Shown here piece by piece: positions 45,744 through 54,555 of a stretch of DNA of 64,000 bases. Both the position numbers and the translations under genes were made by a program. Where the stretch lies: positions 744,001-808,000 of the forward strand of contig NZ_JAPFQP010000001.1 in NCBI RefSeq assembly GCF_026241225.1, in the 5' to 3' direction. This DNA is from Lentiprolixibacter aurantiacus (lineage in GTDB: Bacteria > Bacteroidota > Bacteroidia > Flavobacteriales > Flavobacteriaceae). Positions within the stretch are counted from its first letter, which is position 1. Every line of letters begins with the position of its first letter. The notes beneath the pieces are model-generated. The model was not told the DNA's origin, searched no databases, and saw nothing but the letters and a program-made list of their open reading frames with translations.

Positions 45744-46457
45744 CTAAACATAAACAATCTCATCCTCCGTCAATATCTCCTCATTCCGCAGCCTTAAAAT
45801 GATTTGCGCCACGGTAATCACATCTTGCTCACAGTACTTGATGATCCGGTCCAGATCCCGATCTTCATAATATACCTGTCGTACCATACTTCCATCAATA
45901 TCTTCCTTTGGAGAAGGGATTCCAAGTACATGAGCCAGGAGTTTCAGGGAGGTGTAATGTTTGAAATCACCAAATTTCCACAGCTCCATGGTATCCAGGT
46001 GAGGCACTTCCCAGGGCTTCTTTCCAAACAGGTTGAGTTTGGGGGGTAGTGGAATCCCGTTGATGATCATCCTCCGGGCAATATAGGGGAAGTCGAACTC
46101 CTTGCCATTGTGGGCACAGAGCAGGTATTTGGCAGCGCGGAAATGAGTGTTCAGGAGATCGCTAAAGGATTTTAACAAGTCAGCTTCTTCCCCTGAAAAA
46201 CTGGTCACCCTGAAATGCCTTATATCTCCCTTGAAATGGAAATATCCCACGGAAATACAGATTATTTGTCCAAATTCTGCCCAGATCCCGGCATTCTCAT
46301 AAAAATCTTCCGCACTGATCTCTTCCTTCCTCCTGTAGGCGGTTTTCTCCGCCCATAGTGTTCTCTTGGCCTCGTCCAGCGATTCGAAATCCTCATGTTC
46401 CGGAACGGTTTCTATATCCAGAAAGACCAGGTGTTCCAGGTTTATTTTGTTAAGCAT
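45744..46457 (-). CDS. DEDDy-type 3'-5' exonuclease (PolB-like)
   Basis: 237 residues from ATG 46457. Ribonuclease-H-like exonuclease with the four acidic motifs: FLDIETVPE (D14, E16), LCAHNGKEFDFPYIARRM and KYCEQDVITVAQIILRL (tyrosine or DEDDy type). It resembles the stand-alone PolB-like 3'-5' exonucleases of Bacteroidota. An upstream in-frame ATG at 46502 adds 15 residues with no family match. Its 3' half is the source of the repeated relics found at 25.8, 35.9, 40.6, 41.4 and 44.7 kb. The gene itself is intact. Confidence 0.87.
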   Translation of the reverse strand: MLNKINLEHLVFLDIETVPEHEDFESLDEAKRTLWAEKTAYRRKEEISAEDFYENAGIWAEFGQIICISVGYFHFKGDIRHFRVTSFSGEEADLLKSFSDLLNTHFRAAKYLLCAHNGKEFDFPYIARRMIINGIPLPPKLNLFGKKPWEVPHLDTMELWKFGDFKHYTSLKLLAHVLGIPSPKEDIDGSMVRQVYYEDRDLDRIIKYCEQDVITVAQIILRLRNEEILTEDEIVYV

Positions 46458-46795
46458 ACATTTTAGTTGATCTAAACCCCATTGTGTTCTATCAAGATAC
46501 AATAATTACTTGGGGGATGTAAAATTCAAAAATTCACTGAATCCTTCCAGCAGAATTCAACATTTAAATCTTCCTAAAAGAGCAATTGTCTGTCATTTTG
46601 ACTCCATTTTATAACCTATTTTATGGCTGTTGATTAAATAACCCATTTCAGACCTCAGAGTCTGTAAGTATTATTATAAATAGCCAAGTATTGTAGATGA
46701 AAGGGCTGTCCGGTATGCCTTTTACGATAAAAAAACGTTTTCCTTGTCAAGATTGGGGCTTTTGGGAGCAGAACAAACCGTTCAGTCGGTAAATT
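46458..46795. other. 338-bp gap between exonuclease and ogt genes
   Basis: No convincing open frame. AT-rich. A stretch at 46509-46552 reads FSEFLNFTSPK on the minus strand, reminiscent of FGDFKHYTSLK in the exonuclease, but nucleotide identity is only about 58 percent in this frame, so a further relic is possible and unproven. No promoter match was found for the exonuclease gene. Confidence 0.4.
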
Positions 46796-47269
46796 TTAAA
46801 ACAACAACTGCTGATAACTCCCTTGCTCGTGGTCCAACAACCATTTTTTGCGGTGCAAACCACCGGCATATCCGGTCAGTGAACCGTCGCTTCCCACCAC
46901 CCTATGGCAGGGAATAATGACCCATAAAGGGTTTTTTGCATTGGCCGCGGCAACGGCCCGGATGGCATTGGGGTCTCCTAATTGGCGGGAAAGGTCCAGG
47001 TAGGAGAGGGTCTTTCCAAAAGGTATTTCTGAAAGCTGTTCCCATACTTTCTGCTGGAAAGGAGTTCCTTCCGGATTAAGTTTCAGGTCAAAACGATGTC
47101 TTTTGCCTTTAAAATATTCCCTGAGCTGATATACGGCATCTTCAAGAATTTCCGGTATAATGGGTATCTGTCGCGGAGCCTCATCCAGAACGATTACGGA
47201 TCTGATCCCTTCTTCATCTCCTTCTATGCGAGCCCATCCAATGGGAGTTTGCAGGTAGGCCGTTTCCAT
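46796..47269 (-). CDS. ogt: Methylated-DNA-[protein]-cysteine S-methyltransferase
   Basis: Repairs O6-methylguanine by transferring the alkyl group to its own cysteine. 157 residues from ATG 47269, the short Ogt form. Active site VIIPCHRVVGSDGSLTGYAGG with C121, and the helix-turn-helix-like PFGKTLSYLDLSRQLGDPNAIRAVAAANAKNP. A TTG start at 47281 would add four residues. ATG 47269 is 5 bp after the CNNM gene's stop and is preferred. Confidence 0.95.
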   Translation of the reverse strand: METAYLQTPIGWARIEGDEEGIRSVIVLDEAPRQIPIIPEILEDAVYQLREYFKGKRHRFDLKLNPEGTPFQQKVWEQLSEIPFGKTLSYLDLSRQLGDPNAIRAVAAANAKNPLWVIIPCHRVVGSDGSLTGYAGGLHRKKWLLDHEQGSYQQLLF

Positions 47270-47273
47270 CGGA

Positions 47274-48377
47274 TCATTCAATTATCCCCGACCTTTTGGC
47301 CCGAACCTCCCATTTTCTCCTGGCAAGTTGTTGCAGGTCTTCAACATTATCACTTTCGTCCATAATTTCCAGGCCAAGCAGGGTCTCTATTACATCTTCC
47401 ATGGTGACCAGTCCGCTTACCGAACCGTATTCGTCTACCACAAGGGCGATGTGTTCCCGTTTGGCAATAAGGGTTTCGAAAAGCTGGGGTATGGAGGTGT
47501 CCCGTTTGGTAATCAGAATGTCGCGTTTAATACTGGAAAGGGCAACATCCCCGTTTTCTTCGATGATCTCTTCCAGGACGTTGTCTTTAAGTACATAACC
47601 AGTAATAATGTCTTCACTATCCCCAAAAACGGGAATGCGGGAAAAACGCAGTTTTGGATTTTCCTTGAAGAAATCCTTTACACTCATGGTTTCCGCAGCA
47701 ATTTTCATTACCGATCGGGGCGTCATTATATCTTTTACAAAGACTTCATCGAATCTGAGCAGATTTTTGATGACTTTGGATTCTGATTCCTGAAAGACCC
47801 CTTCTTCATGCGCAATATCGGCCATGGCTGTAAATTCCTCCCGGCTCAATACACTGCCATGAATGCCTTTTTTCCCTATTAAACGGGTAAAAAGCTGCAA
47901 GGTCCACAGTAAACCCGTCCATTTCAGGAACCAAACCATGGCATTCAGGGCCTTGGTGGTAAAATTGGCAAGCTGCTGCCAGTAGGTGGCGCCAATGGTT
48001 TTGGGGATTATTTCCGAAGCAACAAGGATAAGGATGGTCATTATAGTAGATACCACACCTACCATCAGATCTTCGGTAAAGGAAACGCCCAGGAAAGTGT
48101 GTTCTTGAGTCCCGTATAGTTCCGTATAGGTTACTTTAGCCTGTACCCCAACCAGGATGGCACCCACGGTATGGGCAATGGTATTCAGGGTAAGGATGGC
48201 GATCAGGGGTTTGTCCACATCTTTTTTCAGGGATTCCAGCCCCTCGGCATAGCCCCTGCCTTCTTTCTTCTTGACATTGATAAAAGTAGGGGTAATACTC
48301 AGCAATACTGCTTCCAGAATGGAACACAGGAACGAGAAAAAAATAGAGAGAAAAGCGTAGAACAGCAGTAGTCCCAT
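47274..48377 (-). CDS. CNNM/CBS-domain transporter-like protein
   Basis: 367 residues. CNNM (DUF21) membrane domain in the first about 170 residues with four hydrophobic segments, then paired CBS domains (VMKIAAETMSVKDFFKEN, and HIALVVDEYGSVSGLVTMEDVIETLLG). Family members act in magnesium or cobalt homeostasis and are often named hemolysin. The transporter-associated C-terminal domain is absent, so this is a short form. Shares the strand of ogt and may be co-transcribed with it. Confidence 0.87.
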   Translation of the reverse strand: MGLLLFYAFLSIFFSFLCSILEAVLLSITPTFINVKKKEGRGYAEGLESLKKDVDKPLIAILTLNTIAHTVGAILVGVQAKVTYTELYGTQEHTFLGVSFTEDLMVGVVSTIMTILILVASEIIPKTIGATYWQQLANFTTKALNAMVWFLKWTGLLWTLQLFTRLIGKKGIHGSVLSREEFTAMADIAHEEGVFQESESKVIKNLLRFDEVFVKDIMTPRSVMKIAAETMSVKDFFKENPKLRFSRIPVFGDSEDIITGYVLKDNVLEEIIEENGDVALSSIKRDILITKRDTSIPQLFETLIAKREHIALVVDEYGSVSGLVTMEDVIETLLGLEIMDESDNVEDLQQLARRKWEVRAKRSGIIE

Positions 48378-48697
48378 AGAAGCTGGTTATATTACAAAGT
48401 AACAAAAAAGTATTTAGGCACGCTGATGACTGTTAGATAATAATTACCGTGAACCCAGTTCCTCTGCAAAAGGGGTTATCATATAAAAAATATACCGATA
48501 CTTATATATTAAATTAAACGAGATATCTGCTAATATGGAACCCTATTTCCCGGGCAGAAATCAGGTAAGAAATAAAATGCCAAACGGTGAAAAAATATAT
48601 CCAAAAGCATTGTATATTAATTATTTATAATATACTAAATGGTATATTCTGATATATTTTCTGAACATTATGGTTGTTAACTCCGTTACCTTACAGC
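48378..48697. other. 320-bp AT-rich gap after hemB
   Basis: No gene seen. Very AT-rich, with several TATATT blocks. A perfect inverted repeat GTATATTA (48612-48619) and TAATATAC (48628-48635) with an 8-bp spacer lies in the middle. It may hold the promoter of the CNNM gene and the end of the hem transcript. I found no clear stem with a U-tract. Confidence 0.5.
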
Positions 48698-49687
48698 TTA
48701 GCCCATCAGCTTCACAGCGTCCTTTGCAAAATAACTGGCTATAATGCTGGCTCCTGCGCGTTTCATGGAGATCAGCTGTTCCATCATAACGGCATCATGG
48801 TCTAACCACCCTTTTTCAGCAGCGGCTTTAAGCATGGCATATTCACCGGATACCTGGTAAACGGCCACCGGAATATCCACAACCTCTCGTATATCCCGAA
48901 CAATATCCAGGTAGGACAAGCCTGGTTTAACCATGACGATATCGGCGCCTTCCTCCACATCCATTTCGGCCTCACGGATCGCTTCCAGCCTGTTTGCAGT
49001 GTCCATCTGGTAGGTTTGCTTGTCCTTGGGTACGTCCGGGGAGTCTACCGGTGCAGAATCCAGTGCTTCCCGGAATGGGCCGTAAAATCCGCTGGCGTAT
49101 TTGGCGCAGTAGCTCATTATTCCGGTATCTGTTAATTCCTCATCCTCAAGGGCCTCCCTGATGATCTGAATCCGGCCGTCCATCATGTCGCTGGGTGCAA
49201 CAAAATCTGCCCCTGCATGAGCATGAGATATGCTCATTTCTGCAAGTAATTCACTGGTTTCGTCATTCAGGATCACCCCATTGGCTACGATTCCATCATG
49301 CCCGTAGGTAGAATACGGATCCAGGGCCACATCTGTCATTACCAGCATGTCCGGGCAGGCATTTTTTACTGCCTTTATGGCCCGTTGCATCAGGCCGTGT
49401 TCGTTTAATGCCTCCTTCCCCTGATTGTCCTTCAGCTCTTCCGGGATCTTCACAAAGAGAAGTACGGCGCAAAGCCCCATGTTCCAGAGCTCCTTCACCT
49501 CTTTTTGCAGGTTATCCAGACTTAAGCGGTAATAGTTAGGCATAGAGGGTATCTCCTCCCGTACATCATGGCCTTCAACTACAAAAAGGGGGACCAGGAA
49601 GTCACTGGGGGTAAGGATGGTTTCCCGAACCATATGCCTGATGGCTTCATTGGTTCTTAATCGGCGGTTTCTTCTCAATGGGTACAT
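48698..49687 (-). CDS. hemB: Porphobilinogen synthase (5-aminolevulinate dehydratase)
   Basis: Condenses two 5-aminolevulinate molecules. 329 residues. VMTDVALDPYSTYGHDGIV has aspartates where the zinc-type enzymes carry the cysteine triad, so this is the magnesium or metal-independent type. The Schiff-base region includes MVKPGLSYLDIVRD. Last gene of the hem operon, 21 bp after the PhzF-like gene. Confidence 0.96.
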   Translation of the reverse strand: MYPLRRNRRLRTNEAIRHMVRETILTPSDFLVPLFVVEGHDVREEIPSMPNYYRLSLDNLQKEVKELWNMGLCAVLLFVKIPEELKDNQGKEALNEHGLMQRAIKAVKNACPDMLVMTDVALDPYSTYGHDGIVANGVILNDETSELLAEMSISHAHAGADFVAPSDMMDGRIQIIREALEDEELTDTGIMSYCAKYASGFYGPFREALDSAPVDSPDVPKDKQTYQMDTANRLEAIREAEMDVEEGADIVMVKPGLSYLDIVRDIREVVDIPVAVYQVSGEYAMLKAAAEKGWLDHDAVMMEQLISMKRAGASIIASYFAKDAVKLMG

Positions 49688-49708
49688 GGATCAAGGTTTT
49701 ACGGTTAA

Positions 49709-50500
49709 TCAAATATGTATTTCCCCTTTAAGGTAGGGTTTAACCCTTCCGGATATTCTCACCCGCGAACCTCTTAGCTCACAGCTGAGATTCCCTCCCC
49801 TTCTGGAGAGCTGACGGGCACTCAGGATTTTTTTATTCAGGATTTCAGACCAGTATGGGGTCAGGGTTGTATGTGCCGATCCCGTTACCGGATCTTCACT
49901 TACCCCACATTGTGGGGCAAAAAAGCGGGAAACAAAATCGACCTCAACACCTGGTGCAGACACAATGATGCCCCTGGCATCGACCTGATTGAGCAGGAAA
50001 ATGTTGGGATCCATCGCCCGGACCTGTTGCTCTTCTGAATAAATCAGCAAATAATCAGTTTTACCTTTTAAGGTTTTCAAAGGAACAATGCCCAAAGCTT
50101 CATTTAGTTTTTCATCTGAAGCTACTTCCTGAAGTGTATCAGCCGGAAAATCCAGGGTAAGCAAGCCGTTTTCACCTTTTTCCACGGCAAGGGGACCACT
50201 CTTTTCCGAGTAAAAGGAAATCTTGTTGCCCTCAAAGCTGTAATATTCATAAAGCACAAAAGCGGTGGCTAGTGTGGCATGCCCGCAGAGGGCTACTTCT
50301 ACCTCCGGGGTAAACCATCGGATATGGTAGCCTTTTTCTTCCTTTACAGTGAAAGCAGTTTCGGCCAGATTGTTTTCCATGGCAATGGCCTGCATGCTGT
50401 CATCAGGCAGCCATTCCTCCAGCACGCAAACGGCTGCGGGGTTTCCGGTGAAAACGCGCTCCGCAAAAGCATCTACCTGGAAAATTTTAAGGGGCTTCAT
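49709..50500 (-). CDS. PhzF-family isomerase-like protein
   Basis: 263 residues. Diaminopimelate-epimerase-like fold: QVDAFAERVFTGNPAAVCVLEEWLPDDSMQAIAMENNLAETAFTV, with the catalytic-type Glu in NLAETAF, HIRWFTPEVEVALCGHATLAT and GVSEDPVTGSAHTTL. The family includes the phenazine enzyme PhzF, but most members have other, unknown substrates. Located inside the hem operon between hemF and hemB. A link to heme synthesis is possible but not shown. Confidence 0.85.
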   Translation of the reverse strand: MKPLKIFQVDAFAERVFTGNPAAVCVLEEWLPDDSMQAIAMENNLAETAFTVKEEKGYHIRWFTPEVEVALCGHATLATAFVLYEYYSFEGNKISFYSEKSGPLAVEKGENGLLTLDFPADTLQEVASDEKLNEALGIVPLKTLKGKTDYLLIYSEEQQVRAMDPNIFLLNQVDARGIIVSAPGVEVDFVSRFFAPQCGVSEDPVTGSAHTTLTPYWSEILNKKILSARQLSRRGGNLSCELRGSRVRISGRVKPYLKGEIHI

Positions 50501-50527
50501 AATCAGGCTTTATACAAAGCTACTAGT

Positions 50528-51430
50528 TTATACCCATTCAACTGGTGATTTGAGGACTTTTAGTAGTGCTTCTTCCGGACTTCCTGCAGCCGGGTGGTGG
50601 TCGTAATGCCATTGCACTGCTGGCGGGAGGCTCATGAGGATACTTTCAATGCGTCCGTTGGTACGCAGTCCGAACAATGTCCCTTTGTCGTGCACCAGGT
50701 TGAACTCCACATACCGGCCCCTCCTGATTTCCTGCCAGTCCCTTTGCTGGGGGGTATACTCCAGATCTTTGCGTTTTAGTACTATGGGCACATAGGCATC
50801 CAGGAAGCTATCCCCAACTTCGGTGACAAATTGATACCAGGCCTCCATATCACGGCCCTCTTCTTTGCGACAATAATCAAAAAACAGTCCGCCCACGCCC
50901 CTGGCTTCGTTGCGATGTGAATTCCAGAAATAGGAATCGCATCGTTCTTTGTATTTGGGATAGAAATCCGGATCGTGGTTATCGCAGGCCGTCTTGCAGA
51001 CCTGGTGAAAATGGCTTGCATCTTCTTCAAACAGGTAATAGGGGGTAAGGTCCTGTCCGCCCCCAAACCACTGGTCCACAACCTTTCCCTGCTTGTCGTA
51101 CATTTCAAAGTAACGCCAGTTAGCGTGCACCGTAGGTACCATGGGACTGAGGGGGTGTATCACCAGGCTTAGCCCGCAGGCGAAGAAATCTACCTCACCC
51201 ACTTTAAAGTAATCCTGCATGCTTTTGGGCAAAGGGCCATGTACGGCCGAAATATTGACGCCTCCTTTTTCGAATACGGCCCCATTTTCGATTACGCGGG
51301 TACGACCGCCCCCTCCTTCGGCCCTTTCCCAGAGGTCTTGCCGGAATCTGGCCTTGCCGTCAATACTTTCAAGCTTGTTTGTAATGCGATCCTGTAAATC
51401 CTGGATATACTGGTAAAACTGCTCTTTCAT
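50528..51430 (-). CDS. hemF: Oxygen-dependent coproporphyrinogen III oxidase
   Basis: Converts coproporphyrinogen III to protoporphyrinogen IX with O2. 300 residues. Signatures GGGGRTRVIENGAVFEKGGVNISAVHG, the metal and substrate region SLVIHPLSPMVPTVHANWRYFE and WFGGGQDLTPYYLFEEDASHFH, and RRGRYVEFNLVHDKGTLFGLRTNGRIESILMSLPP. Its presence implies aerobic growth. An oxygen-independent hemN is not in the window. Confidence 0.97.
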   Translation of the reverse strand: MKEQFYQYIQDLQDRITNKLESIDGKARFRQDLWERAEGGGGRTRVIENGAVFEKGGVNISAVHGPLPKSMQDYFKVGEVDFFACGLSLVIHPLSPMVPTVHANWRYFEMYDKQGKVVDQWFGGGQDLTPYYLFEEDASHFHQVCKTACDNHDPDFYPKYKERCDSYFWNSHRNEARGVGGLFFDYCRKEEGRDMEAWYQFVTEVGDSFLDAYVPIVLKRKDLEYTPQQRDWQEIRRGRYVEFNLVHDKGTLFGLRTNGRIESILMSLPPAVQWHYDHHPAAGSPEEALLKVLKSPVEWV

Positions 51431-51436
51431 TTGTTA

Positions 51437-51928
51437 TTAATCTATAAGGTGTATAAAGCAATTGCTGTCAATGGCTTCTGTTTCCTTCAATTCAGTCACT
51501 TTTACGGAAGCTGCCGCCTTCGACTTTAATAAATCTATGACGTCCGCTGCTTCCATATGCGGGTCCTTTTCAAAAATTATTCTTCCAACCCTGTTGTTAT
51601 GCAGGTCCATTTGACGCGCAAGAGGCGGATTCTTGGAAAAATCTTCATGCCAGGTGGTAATCTTTTCAGCCCATGCCAGCACTTTATCCATTTTGGCTTT
51701 CCCGCGGGAGCATGCCCGGACAATGTAAAAGTTCCATAAGGCATGCCGGAATGCATTTGCTGCCGTATTCCGATGATGTGCTTTCCCGTAATGTAAGTTG
51801 CATACCGCGACGCATTTACGTGTGGCCTTCACTGTGGGCAGCACATACCAGGGGTTTCGAATGCATAATAAGAACAACGCCCATAGCGCAGCTGGGTTTA
51901 GCCCGGATAAGTGTTTCCACACATTCAT
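51437..51928 (-). CDS. Conserved DUF6973-like protein inside the hem operon
   Basis: 163 residues, no signal peptide. A histidine-rich helical core, NLHYGKAHHRNTAANAFRHALWNFYIVRA, is followed by RQMDLHNNRVGRI, as in the DUF6973 group as I recall it. The gene starts one base after the hemE stop and ends 6 bp before hemF, so it is firmly part of the operon. A job in heme synthesis is suggested only by position. The His-rich core could bind metal or heme. Confidence 0.65.
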   Translation of the reverse strand: MNVWKHLSGLNPAALWALFLLCIRNPWYVLPTVKATRKCVAVCNLHYGKAHHRNTAANAFRHALWNFYIVRACSRGKAKMDKVLAWAEKITTWHEDFSKNPPLARQMDLHNNRVGRIIFEKDPHMEAADVIDLLKSKAAASVKVTELKETEAIDSNCFIHLID

Positions 51929-52963
51929 CTATTCCCGGTATTCCTTGACGGCTTCAATAAATGCGCCGGCATTTTCCAATGGTATATTGGGCAGAATGCC
52001 ATGGCCCAGGTTCACTATATAACGATCTTTCCCAAACCTCTGGATCATTTCGGTAACACGTTGTTTGATCTGTGCTGGTGGTGATAGCAGGCGAGCAGGG
52101 TCAAAATTTCCCTGCAGGGTGATGTTCCCGCCTGTGAGTTGCCTTGCGTATTCGGGGGAACAGGTCCAGTCTACCCCCAACGCTGAGGCTCCCGAACCGG
52201 TCATTTCCTCAAGGGCATACCAGCATCCCTTGGCAAAAACAATAACGGGGGCCAGTTCTTTTAGCGCCGTAACAATCTGTTGCAGGTAAGGCCATGAGAA
52301 TACCCTGTAATCATCCGGTGACAGGAGACCTCCCCAGGAATCAAACAGCTGTACTGCGTTAACTCCTGCCGCTACTTTTGACTTTAAATAGGCAATTGTG
52401 GTATCTGTAATTTTTTGGAGGAGTTCGTGCGCGGTCTGTGGGTCGGAAAAGCAAAGTCCTTTAGCTTTATCAAAGGTCTTGGAGCCCTGGCCTTCAACGC
52501 AGTAGCACAGCAATGTCCAGGGAGAACCGGCAAAACCAATAAGTGGTATTTCATCTTCCAGTTTTTCTTTGGTCATTTTAATAGCATCCATTACATAACC
52601 TAGTTCTATATCAACCTCGGGTATTACAACATTGTCGAGATCTGCTGCGTTCCTGATGGGGTCTGGAAGGTAAGGCCCGAAACCGGGTTTCATTTCCACG
52701 TTAATGTTCATTGCCTGCGGCACCACCAGGATATCGCTGAAAAGGATAGCCGCATCCATACCGTATCGCCTGATTGGCTGAACGGTAATTTCAGATGCCA
52801 GCTCAGGTGTCCGGCAACGGGTGAAAAAATCGTACTTTTTTCTGATTTCCATGAATTCTGGCAGGTAACGTCCGGCCTGACGCATCATCCACACTGGAGG
52901 TCGGGGTACCGTTTCGCCTTTTAAGGCACGCAGGAAAAGATCATTTTTTATAGTGGAACTCAT
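51929..52963 (-). CDS. hemE: Uroporphyrinogen decarboxylase
   Basis: Removes four carboxyl groups from uroporphyrinogen III. 344 residues. N-terminal [26 protein letters not shown] with the conserved [10 protein letters not shown], and the later [18 protein letters not shown] and [15 protein letters not shown]. Stop and start of the neighbours are 0-6 bp apart. Confidence 0.97.
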   Translation of the reverse strand: MSSTIKNDLFLRALKGETVPRPPVWMMRQAGRYLPEFMEIRKKYDFFTRCRTPELASEITVQPIRRYGMDAAILFSDILVVPQAMNINVEMKPGFGPYLPDPIRNAADLDNVVIPEVDIELGYVMDAIKMTKEKLEDEIPLIGFAGSPWTLLCYCVEGQGSKTFDKAKGLCFSDPQTAHELLQKITDTTIAYLKSKVAAGVNAVQLFDSWGGLLSPDDYRVFSWPYLQQIVTALKELAPVIVFAKGCWYALEEMTGSGASALGVDWTCSPEYARQLTGGNITLQGNFDPARLLSPPAQIKQRVTEMIQRFGKDRYIVNLGHGILPNIPLENAGAFIEAVKEYRE

Positions 52964-52969
52964 TCTATT

Positions 52970-53641
52970 TTATCTTTTGTTTAGGTTCTGGATAAGGCAA
53001 TCCAGAACAGATTCTACAGTTGGAGATTCGGATATAAAGACGGGCAATCCCAGAAGGTTAGCTGCCTCTGCGGTGGTATGGCCTATGCAATAAGAAACTC
53101 CATTTGCGGGCTTGTTTTTCATAGCAAAGCTTTTTACGGCACTTGGGCTGAAAAAGAGGTAAGCGTCGTAACTGGTTTCCAGGGCAACAGCGTTCAAGCT
53201 GGTTTCATAGACAAGCTTTTCCTGGTATGAAATCTCATGTTCATTAAGCAAGGCAGGTAATTCTTCCCGTCTTTTATCGCCACAGAGGAACAAAAAAGAA
53301 CAGTTGGGATGATGCTCTATCAGGTACTGCCCCAATGCTTTTGCATTCGCTTCGAAATGAGATACATGCAAACCCACTTTGCCCAGGAGGGATGCTGTTT
53401 TAGAACCCACGCAGAATACACTCCTGGTCAGGATATGTTCTGGATCTGAGCTGCTTTTCAAATGGACCATAAGGCTCCTGACAGCATTCTGACTGGTAAT
53501 CAGTAAATAGTCATAATCCCGGGGAATATCAAAAGCATTGTATGAGATGGAAATGGCCTCGTACTCCATATACTGGAGATCGAAAGATTCTAACATCTCT
53601 TTCTGGTCATCAGACAATATTTTGGTCGATAATACCCTCAC
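52970..53641 (-). CDS. hemD: Uroporphyrinogen-III synthase
   Basis: Cyclises hydroxymethylbilane with inversion of ring D. 223 residues. Low conservation is normal in the family. The recognisable elements are LLITSQNAVRSL, FCVGSKTASLLGKVGLHV and LFFSPSAVKSFAM with a late YCIGHTTAEAANLLGL. Overlaps hemC by 1 bp and precedes hemE by 6 bp. Confidence 0.9.
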   Translation of the reverse strand: MRVLSTKILSDDQKEMLESFDLQYMEYEAISISYNAFDIPRDYDYLLITSQNAVRSLMVHLKSSSDPEHILTRSVFCVGSKTASLLGKVGLHVSHFEANAKALGQYLIEHHPNCSFLFLCGDKRREELPALLNEHEISYQEKLVYETSLNAVALETSYDAYLFFSPSAVKSFAMKNKPANGVSYCIGHTTAEAANLLGLPVFISESPTVESVLDCLIQNLNKR

Positions 53642-54555
53642 TATTTCCCAAGCTGTGCCTTGATTAGCTGCATGATTTCGGCCCCTCCCTGCTTTAGTAT
53701 TTCCCTGGCATATCCTTTTCCAATACCTTCCTGTGCAGACAAGGGACTTTCCTTTGACAGATAGAGCCGCTGTTGTCCGTCTGGTGAAAGCAATACACCC
53801 CGGAAGTGCAGGGTATCGCCCTCAATGCTTGCTGATGCACCAATAGGAGCCGAGCAACCGCCTTCAAGGGTTCTTAAAAATTCTCGTTCGATACGGGTGC
53901 ATATTGCGGTATCCCGGTGGTTCACCTGTTGCAAGGCAGTGGCCAGGGACGGATCTTTTTTGGAGATCACAATGGCTATTGCCCCCTGGGCCGGAGCGGG
54001 AATCATCCATTCCAGAACTGTTTGCTGCTGCAATTCCAGGGACAACCTTTCCAACCCTGCTGCGGCAAAAAGTGCACCATCCCAGGCGTTGTCCTGTAAT
54101 TTTTGCAAACGGGTCTGAACATTCCCTCTCAGGTCTGTAATCTCGTGTTTGGGATAGCGGTAAAGCCACTGGGCCTGCCTCCTCAGGCTTCCGGTTGCTA
54201 CAATGCCGCTATCATTCAGAAAGTCCAGGCCTTTATGCACCAGGACATCGTGCGGATTTCCGCGTTCCAGGACTGCCGCCAGGGTCAGGCCATGGGGTAG
54301 CTGGGTAGGCATATCTTTCATGGAATGTACCGCCAGGTCAATATCTCCATTGAGCAGGGCTATATCCAATGCCTTTGTAAATACTCCGGTAACTCCCAGT
54401 TCATAAAGGGGTTTGTCCAGGATTATATCTCCAATGGATTTGGTGGGCACCAAACGGGCTTCTATGCCGAGATCTTCCAGGGAATCTTTGACTAAATTAG
54501 CTTGCCACAGCGCAAGTTTGCTGTCGCGTGTACCAATTCTCAGGGGTTTATTCAT
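53641..54555 (-). CDS. hemC: Porphobilinogen deaminase (hydroxymethylbilane synthase)
   Basis: Builds hydroxymethylbilane from four porphobilinogens. 304 residues. RIGTRDSKLALWQA, LDIALLNGDIDLAVHSMKDMP, GTGSLRRQAQ-like ATGSLRRQAQW and EGGCSAPIGA, where C234 attaches the dipyrromethane cofactor. Overlaps hemA by 4 bp, which indicates translational coupling. Confidence 0.97.
   Translation of the reverse strand: MNKPLRIGTRDSKLALWQANLVKDSLEDLGIEARLVPTKSIGDIILDKPLYELGVTGVFTKALDIALLNGDIDLAVHSMKDMPTQLPHGLTLAAVLERGNPHDVLVHKGLDFLNDSGIVATGSLRRQAQWLYRYPKHEITDLRGNVQTRLQKLQDNAWDGALFAAAGLERLSLELQQQTVLEWMIPAPAQGAIAIVISKKDPSLATALQQVNHRDTAICTRIEREFLRTLEGGCSAPIGASASIEGDTLHFRGVLLSPDGQQRLYLSKESPLSAQEGIGKGYAREILKQGGAEIMQLIKAQLGK

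Noticed and set aside
46509..46552. Possible further exonuclease relic upstream of the exonuclease gene (FSEFLNFTSPK)
   Set aside because: Similarity is seen at the protein level only (about 58 percent DNA identity over 33 bp) and could be chance. It is mentioned in the gap entry but not counted as a relic.
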